From Leptospira congkakensis (GTDB lineage: Bacteria > Spirochaetota > Leptospiria > Leptospirales > Leptospiraceae), in NCBI RefSeq assembly GCF_004770265.1, contig NZ_RQGQ01000004.1:62001-126000 (forward strand): a stretch of 64,000 nt of DNA, in the 5' to 3' direction. Each line of letters starts with the position of its first letter. Position 1 is the first letter of the stretch. The notes beneath the pieces were generated by a model. That model searched no databases and was not told the DNA's origin. It worked only from the letters and a program-made list of their open reading frames with translations. Below are positions 60,116 to 64,000 of this stretch, piece after piece. A program made the translations under genes and the position numbers.

Positions 60116-62128
60116 TTAGTTTATTTTTTGAATTACCTGCCAGAGCGATGTTCTCGCCAAAATACTTGCTTCAATACTCGGATGGGAAAATTCATCTCTG
60201 TAAAGAAATTTGCCATCTTGGTTGATAAACCGACATTCGTTTTCTGGACAAAATAAATCCATCAAATCGAGGATATAAAAATTAGAATGTTCTTCTTTTA
60301 AGCTTAGCAGTTTTTCATGAAGAGGTTTTCTTCTGTTTAAAGTTTCTTCTTTAGAAAAATACAAACACGGTGGATCTTGAAACTGATGCCACCATTGTTT
60401 GATTGCTAAATCAGGGTTACAATTGGATTCCCTTATAGCTGGAAGGGAATGTTGGAAAATGACTTTCAAATTTTTTTCTTTGCATTGGATTAGAAATTTG
60501 CTAAGTTCTTCACCGAATGGCTGCAACCGAGTCTCTGAGTCTAGAAAATCGTACAAATCATAAATCATGAGGATGACATCATTCGGTTTCAATTCACTCA
60601 TTAATTCCGGTACAACATCTTTCCAGTAGTAGTCGTTGATTTTGTCCCATTTTCCATTAAAGGAAAGGTTTGGAGCCGGTGATCCTCCCCAGGTAGAAGT
60701 AACAGTAACTGTTCCTCCTTTTTCAGCAATCGTTTGAAACATATACACTTGGGCGGCACTATATGAATTTCCCAAAACTAAAAATTTGCGTTTGCCTTTG
60801 AATTCTTTTCCAAAAGAACAATTTTCTGTAGAAATCTTTTTTCCCACTTGGTTGTTCTCGGTGAGAACGCAGTCAATGGGGTTCCAAGTATCTGATCGGT
60901 GAGACACTGGTGATAATAAATTGTGAACACCTTTGGATTGTAAGGTTGCCGTTGAGCCAAGATAAAACGAACCTTTTTGATAAAAAGGGTAAAGGATAAA
61001 GTATACAAAAATAAAAAAACCAATAGCAGTTGAAATGGAAATAGTAATCGGAGATAAAAATCCTTTTTGGTTGAACCATTTCCATTCCGAATTTCGTAAT
61101 GGAGTTTCAATGTAGCGGTAAGAAATGTAAGCGAAAGAAAAACAAACAATAAGTATAATGGGGATTAGGTTGTTTTTAACTCCAAATGTCCATCGAAAGA
61201 AGGTAATCACTGGCCAGTGCCATAAGTACAATGAATATGATAATAAACCTAGAAATGTGATAGGTTTCCATTGCAAAAGATTGATGATTGAACTTTTGGA
61301 ATTCGAAAAAAATAGAGCACCTGCAGTGAAACATACAACAACAAGGTTATAGTATTTTTCAGGAAGTTTTGGATATTTTGAATCAAACAAAAAGACTAAT
61401 AAAGCAGATATTAAAATCGGAAGCAGAATGTAAGATAAGTTCGAAATGATTTTTTTTCCGCGTTCAGACAGAGTTTCTGATTGATGTGAAAATAAAAAAA
61501 TTAAGGAACCAATACTCAATTCCCAAAACCGACTATGGACATAGTAAAAAGACCGAATCGGGTTTTTGTAAAAGTGTTTTAGAAAAAATAATAGCGAAAG
61601 GATGGTTAGTAGAACTAGAAGCAAAATAAATATTTTTTTCTTTTTTGTTTTTTCCACCAATATCCAAAACAAAATAGGAAATAAGAGATAAAATTGTTCT
61701 TCCACACCGAGAGACCAAGTATGTGTGAATGCATTGAGTTCTGCAGTTGTGCTAAAGTAATCTGTTGCCGTACTCGCTAAGTATAAGTTTCCCACTCCAA
61801 TAATGGAAAAGAGTCCTGTTTCTATGGTCATGTTCGTATGATGGGATTCATAAGAAGAAAATAGAAACGTAACCAAAACCGTAGTTGCCACTACTACAAA
61901 CAATGCAGGGAACAAACGTTTGGACCGTCGAATCCAAAAGTTTTTTAAAAAGGGAAAGAACTCCATTTTTTCTTTTTCTAATAAGGATTTTGTAATCACA
62001 AACCCAGATAAAACAAAGAACATATCCACACCAAGATAACCATTTGGGAATAACCCTTGTTTTATGTGGTTGAGAATAACAGCGATTATGGCGATGGCTC
62101 TTAATCCATCGAGTTCCTTCCTATACAT
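60116..62128 (-). CDS. OafA/YrhL-type membrane acyltransferase with SGNH domain
   Basis: An inner-membrane enzyme that probably O-acylates a cell-surface polysaccharide. The start is placed at the ATG at 62128 (MYRKELDGLRAIAIIAVILNH), the usual N-terminus of acyltransferase family 3; the frame is open to a GTG at 62203, adding 25 basic residues. About ten membrane helices (to about residue 380) include the conserved FFVLSGFVITKSLL, WSLGVEEQFYLLFPI and SLYLWHWPVITFF. The C-terminal SGNH-like part has LVLGNSYSAAQ and a late FSHPSIEAS. It lies next to the O-antigen locus, so O-antigen acetylation is a reasonable inference. Confidence 0.9.
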   Translation of the reverse strand: MYRKELDGLRAIAIIAVILNHIKQGLFPNGYLGVDMFFVLSGFVITKSLLEKEKMEFFPFLKNFWIRRSKRLFPALFVVVATTVLVTFLFSSYESHHTNMTIETGLFSIIGVGNLYLASTATDYFSTTAELNAFTHTWSLGVEEQFYLLFPILFWILVEKTKKKKIFILLLVLLTILSLLFFLKHFYKNPIRSFYYVHSRFWELSIGSLIFLFSHQSETLSERGKKIISNLSYILLPILISALLVFLFDSKYPKLPEKYYNLVVVCFTAGALFFSNSKSSIINLLQWKPITFLGLLSYSLYLWHWPVITFFRWTFGVKNNLIPIILIVCFSFAYISYRYIETPLRNSEWKWFNQKGFLSPITISISTAIGFFIFVYFILYPFYQKGSFYLGSTATLQSKGVHNLLSPVSHRSDTWNPIDCVLTENNQVGKKISTENCSFGKEFKGKRKFLVLGNSYSAAQVYMFQTIAEKGGTVTVTSTWGGSPAPNLSFNGKWDKINDYYWKDVVPELMSELKPNDVILMIYDLYDFLDSETRLQPFGEELSKFLIQCKEKNLKVIFQHSLPAIRESNCNPDLAIKQWWHQFQDPPCLYFSKEETLNRRKPLHEKLLSLKEEHSNFYILDLMDLFCPENECRFINQDGKFLYRDEFSHPSIEASILARTSLWQVIQKIN

Positions 62129-62196
62129 CGTAATGGACGACTCTATTTTTCTGAACCGTCGCGTCCAGAGGATTTTAGTTGAAAACCTAGGAATCA

Positions 62197-62213
62197 TGTT
62201 CACTGAATGAACA
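62197..62213. promoter_or_regulatory. Palindrome GTTCA-N5-TGAAC, copy 1 (putative operator)
   Basis: TGTTCA, 5 nt (CTGAA), TGAACA: 6-bp arms. The centre is 31 nt from that of the second copy, about three helical turns. It lies between the divergent OafA-like gene and the MarR-type regulator gene; autoregulation by that MarR protein is an inference. Confidence 0.5.
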
Positions 62214-62228
62214 TTTTTACTTGACCTC

Positions 62229-62243
62229 GTTCAAAACCTGAAC
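62229..62243. promoter_or_regulatory. Palindrome GTTCA-N5-TGAAC, copy 2 (putative operator)
   Basis: GTTCA, 5 nt (AAACC), TGAAC; same half-sites and spacing as the copy at 62197. It overlaps the putative -35 element of the regulator gene promoter, so a bound repressor would block transcription. Confidence 0.5.
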
Positions 62244-62258
62244 ACATTTTGTTAAAAT
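62230..62258 (+). promoter_or_regulatory. Putative promoter of the marR-rfbA-rfbB operon
   Basis: TTCAAA (62230-62235; 4 of 6 match to TTGACA), 17-nt spacer, TAAAAT (62253-62258; 5 of 6 match to TATAAT), about 70 nt before the ATG at 62329. The match is not strong; listed for its overlap with the palindrome. Confidence 0.35.
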
Positions 62259-62328
62259 ATGGGACTCAGGGGGCGAAGCTACGCCTACTCAAAGTCATAC
62301 CATAACCCATTCGGGAACATTTCCTTCC

Positions 62329-62667
62329 ATGAAAGAAAATTTCCAATACAATGATCACCACTTAAAACTCTTGCAGTTGCTTGAAGAAAACCCTCATTTA
62401 TCCCAGCGGGATGCTTCGGATGTTTTGGGTCTTAGTTTAGGTAAGGTGAACTATATTTTGAAAGCCTTTTTAGATAAGGGCCTTATCAAAATGAATAACT
62501 TTCGGAATAATAAAAATAAACTTTCTTATACATACCTTCTGACTCCTCGGGGGATAGAAGAAAAGGCAAGAATGACTCTACATTTCTATGAAATCAAAAA
62601 AAGAGAATATGAAGCTCTGCGAACCGAAGTAGAAAAGTTAGGTGATATAGCGGAGGGATTAAGTTGA
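62329..62667 (+). CDS. MarR-family EPS-associated transcriptional regulator
   Basis: A 112-residue winged-helix regulator. Helix-turn-helix [20 protein letters not shown] (about residues 27-46), followed by a wing ([19 protein letters not shown]) and a C-terminal coil ([19 protein letters not shown]). This pattern matches the small MarR-like proteins found at the head of exopolysaccharide and O-antigen clusters in spirochaetes and others. The TTG start of rfbA overlaps its stop by 4 nt, so the regulator and biosynthesis genes are co-transcribed. Likely binds the palindromes upstream. Confidence 0.87.
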   Translation: MKENFQYNDHHLKLLQLLEENPHLSQRDASDVLGLSLGKVNYILKAFLDKGLIKMNNFRNNKNKLSYTYLLTPRGIEEKARMTLHFYEIKKREYEALRTEVEKLGDIAEGLS

Positions 62668-63548
62668 AAGGTATTATACTTGCTGGTGGTTCTGGAACAA
62701 GGTTGTATCCTCTCACAAGAGGAGTCGTGAAACAACTACTTCCTGTTTATGATAAACCAATGATTTATTATCCGTTATCTGTTTTGATGTTAGCGGGCAT
62801 TCGAGAGATACTGATTATATCCACTCCGAACGATACCAAAAGATTCGAAGATTTATTCGGGGATGGAAGCGATTTAGGAATTAAAATCCAGTATAAAATT
62901 CAACCTTCACCAGATGGTTTGGCTCAAGCTTTTTTATTGGGTGAAGAGTTTATTGGAGATGATGACGTTTGTCTGGTACTTGGTGATAATATTTTTTATG
63001 GAGACGGGCTCATCCAGTTATTATCCGAAACAATTACCGAAGTGAAGGATTCTAAAAAAGCCGTCGTTTATGGATATAATGTAAAAGATCCAGAAAGGTA
63101 TGGGGTCGCTGAATTAGATAAGGAAATGAATGTAATTTCCTTGGAGGAAAAACCTACAAACCCGAAAAGTAATATTGCCGTTGTGGGTTTGTATTTTTAT
63201 CCCAAGGATGTTGTGAAACATGCAAAACAAGTATTACCTTCGGGAAGAGGGGAACTAGAGATTACGTCACTGAATCTTCTGTATTTATCTGAATCCAGAT
63301 TAAAATGTAAGATGCTAGGCCGTGGGTTCGCCTGGTTGGATACGGGAACTTACGATAGTCTTTTGGAAGCATCAAACTTCATTGAAGTGATTGAAAAAAG
63401 ACAAGGCCTTAAGATTGCTTGTTTGGAAGAAATTGCATATAGAAAGAGTTTTATCTCTTTAGAAACTTTGAAAAAACATGCGATTCTCAATCAGAAAAAT
63501 CAATATGGTTCCTATCTTTGGGATATCGTAAATTCGGCAGAAAATTAA
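62664..63548 (+). CDS. rfbA: Glucose-1-phosphate thymidylyltransferase
   Basis: Makes dTDP-glucose from dTTP and glucose 1-phosphate, the first step of dTDP-L-rhamnose and related sugar synthesis for O-antigen. The 294-residue protein starts at TTG ([20 protein letters not shown]) and shows the sugar-nucleotide binding parts [46 protein letters not shown] and [17 protein letters not shown]. Length and motifs fit RmlA. It overlaps the MarR gene and is followed by rfbB after 0 nt of spacing. Confidence 0.96.
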   Translation: MKGIILAGGSGTRLYPLTRGVVKQLLPVYDKPMIYYPLSVLMLAGIREILIISTPNDTKRFEDLFGDGSDLGIKIQYKIQPSPDGLAQAFLLGEEFIGDDDVCLVLGDNIFYGDGLIQLLSETITEVKDSKKAVVYGYNVKDPERYGVAELDKEMNVISLEEKPTNPKSNIAVVGLYFYPKDVVKHAKQVLPSGRGELEITSLNLLYLSESRLKCKMLGRGFAWLDTGTYDSLLEASNFIEVIEKRQGLKIACLEEIAYRKSFISLETLKKHAILNQKNQYGSYLWDIVNSAEN

Positions 63549-64000
63549 ATGGCCAAAAAAACAATTTTAGTTACAGGTTCCGCCGGTTTTATCGGATCCA
63601 ATTTTGTTCCTTATTTATTAGATACCGATAAGGATGTTCATATTGTTAGTTTAGATAAACTAACTTATGCGGGAAACTTAGAAAATTTATCTGAGGTTTC
63701 TGGAAATAGTAGGCATCGTTTTTTTGAAGGCGATATTTGTGATTCGCAAATTTTGGATCAGTTATTTGCAGAGTTTTCCTTTGATGTTGTGATTCATTTT
63801 GCTGCAGAAAGTCATGTAGATAATTCGATTCATAATCCAAAGATTTTTTTGGAAACGAATATCATTGGTACGTTTCAATTATTACAAAAGGCATATAAAA
63901 CTTGGTTTCATGCTCCGTTTCAATTCAAGGAAGAATTTAAAAATTCAAAGTTCATTCATATCTCTACTGATGAAGTATTTGGTTCCTTAGGTGAAGAAGG
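63549..64000 (+). CDS. rfbB: dTDP-glucose 4,6-dehydratase, 3'-truncated by window edge
   Basis: Second enzyme of dTDP-rhamnose synthesis; converts dTDP-glucose to dTDP-4-keto-6-deoxyglucose with NAD. The first 150 residues are visible: the Rossmann motif ILVTGSAGFIGSNFV, LDKLTYAGNLENL, the GDICD strand, HFAAESHVDNSI and ISTDEVFGSLG with the conserved TDE of the active site. The YxxxK pair lies beyond the window. It starts directly after the rfbA stop, so it belongs to the same operon; further O-antigen genes are expected to follow. Confidence 0.96.
   Translation, partial: MAKKTILVTGSAGFIGSNFVPYLLDTDKDVHIVSLDKLTYAGNLENLSEVSGNSRHRFFEGDICDSQILDQLFAEFSFDVVIHFAAESHVDNSIHNPKIFLETNIIGTFQLLQKAYKTWFHAPFQFKEEFKNSKFIHISTDEVFGSLGEE

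Overview
The window reads as chromosomal DNA of a spirochaete of the genus Leptospira, probably one of the free-living (saprophytic) or otherwise higher-GC species. The evidence is moderately AT-rich base composition, many lipoproteins with loose spirochaetal lipoboxes, OmpL47-type and LysM-FecR proteins, a large signalling repertoire (five histidine kinases, two response regulators, an MCP, a SpoIIE phosphatase), lipid A genes, and the start of an rfb (O-antigen) locus headed by an EPS-type MarR regulator. The genus call is inference from gene content; no rRNA or other species marker is present.

Layout. 1-3651 (+): end of argS, cinA and a beta-propeller-like protein. 3738-9819 (-): a tight seven-gene run, gap-pgk-tpiA-secG-hypothetical-histidine kinase-response regulator. 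10006-11664 (+): a GAF histidine kinase. 11678-14711 (-): an MCP overlapping a signal peptidase I homologue that lacks both catalytic residues. 14771-22523 (+): uvrC, then three overlapping genes for a lamin-tail-like lipoprotein, a probable outer-membrane barrel and a phospholipase D-family lipoprotein. 22524-26540 (-): a small protein, an MFS exporter, OmpL47-like and LysM-FecR envelope proteins, and a NUDIX hydrolase. 26665-32580 (+): a GST-like protein, a UvrD/Rep helicase, a TPR lipoprotein, an AsmA-like protein and a small lipoprotein. 32554-40000 (-): sucC-sucD, then a TolC-SH3-FmdB-LpxI-LpxB envelope run. 40163-50885 (-): a histidine kinase, four consecutive unusual lipoproteins (propeller; FN3/thrombospondin; metzincin-motif; DUF1566) and a SpoIIE-type phosphatase. 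51023-57814 (+, with one - gene): an SDR, a multi-PAS kinase and convergent receiver, a FadH-like reductase and a SpoU methyltransferase. 57831-62203 (mostly -): a small lipoprotein, a PlsC-like acyltransferase, an unknown membrane protein and an OafA-SGNH acyltransferase. 62329-64000 (+): EPS-type MarR regulator, rfbA and the start of rfbB, running off the end.

How the genes work together. Much of the window serves the cell envelope: lipid A synthesis (lpxI, lpxB), O-antigen sugar activation (rfbA, rfbB) and probable O-acylation, export (tolC, secG), and many lipoproteins and barrels. Housekeeping is interleaved: lower glycolysis, the succinyl-CoA synthetase step of the TCA cycle, DNA repair (uvrC, a helicase), tRNA charging and RNA methylation.

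The most promising places for something undescribed are: the lamin-tail/barrel/PLD operon with a hairpin that would mask its ribosome binding site (16622-22523); the signal peptidase pseudo-enzyme (11678-12208); the lipoprotein island with a thrombospondin type-1 domain, a metzincin motif and a shared Cys-spaced N-terminal module (41376-48537); an approximately 110-residue insertion inside the dimerisation region of two histidine kinases; and paired GTTCA-N5-TGAAC palindromes in front of the O-antigen locus. No tRNA, rRNA, CRISPR array or insertion sequence was recognised.
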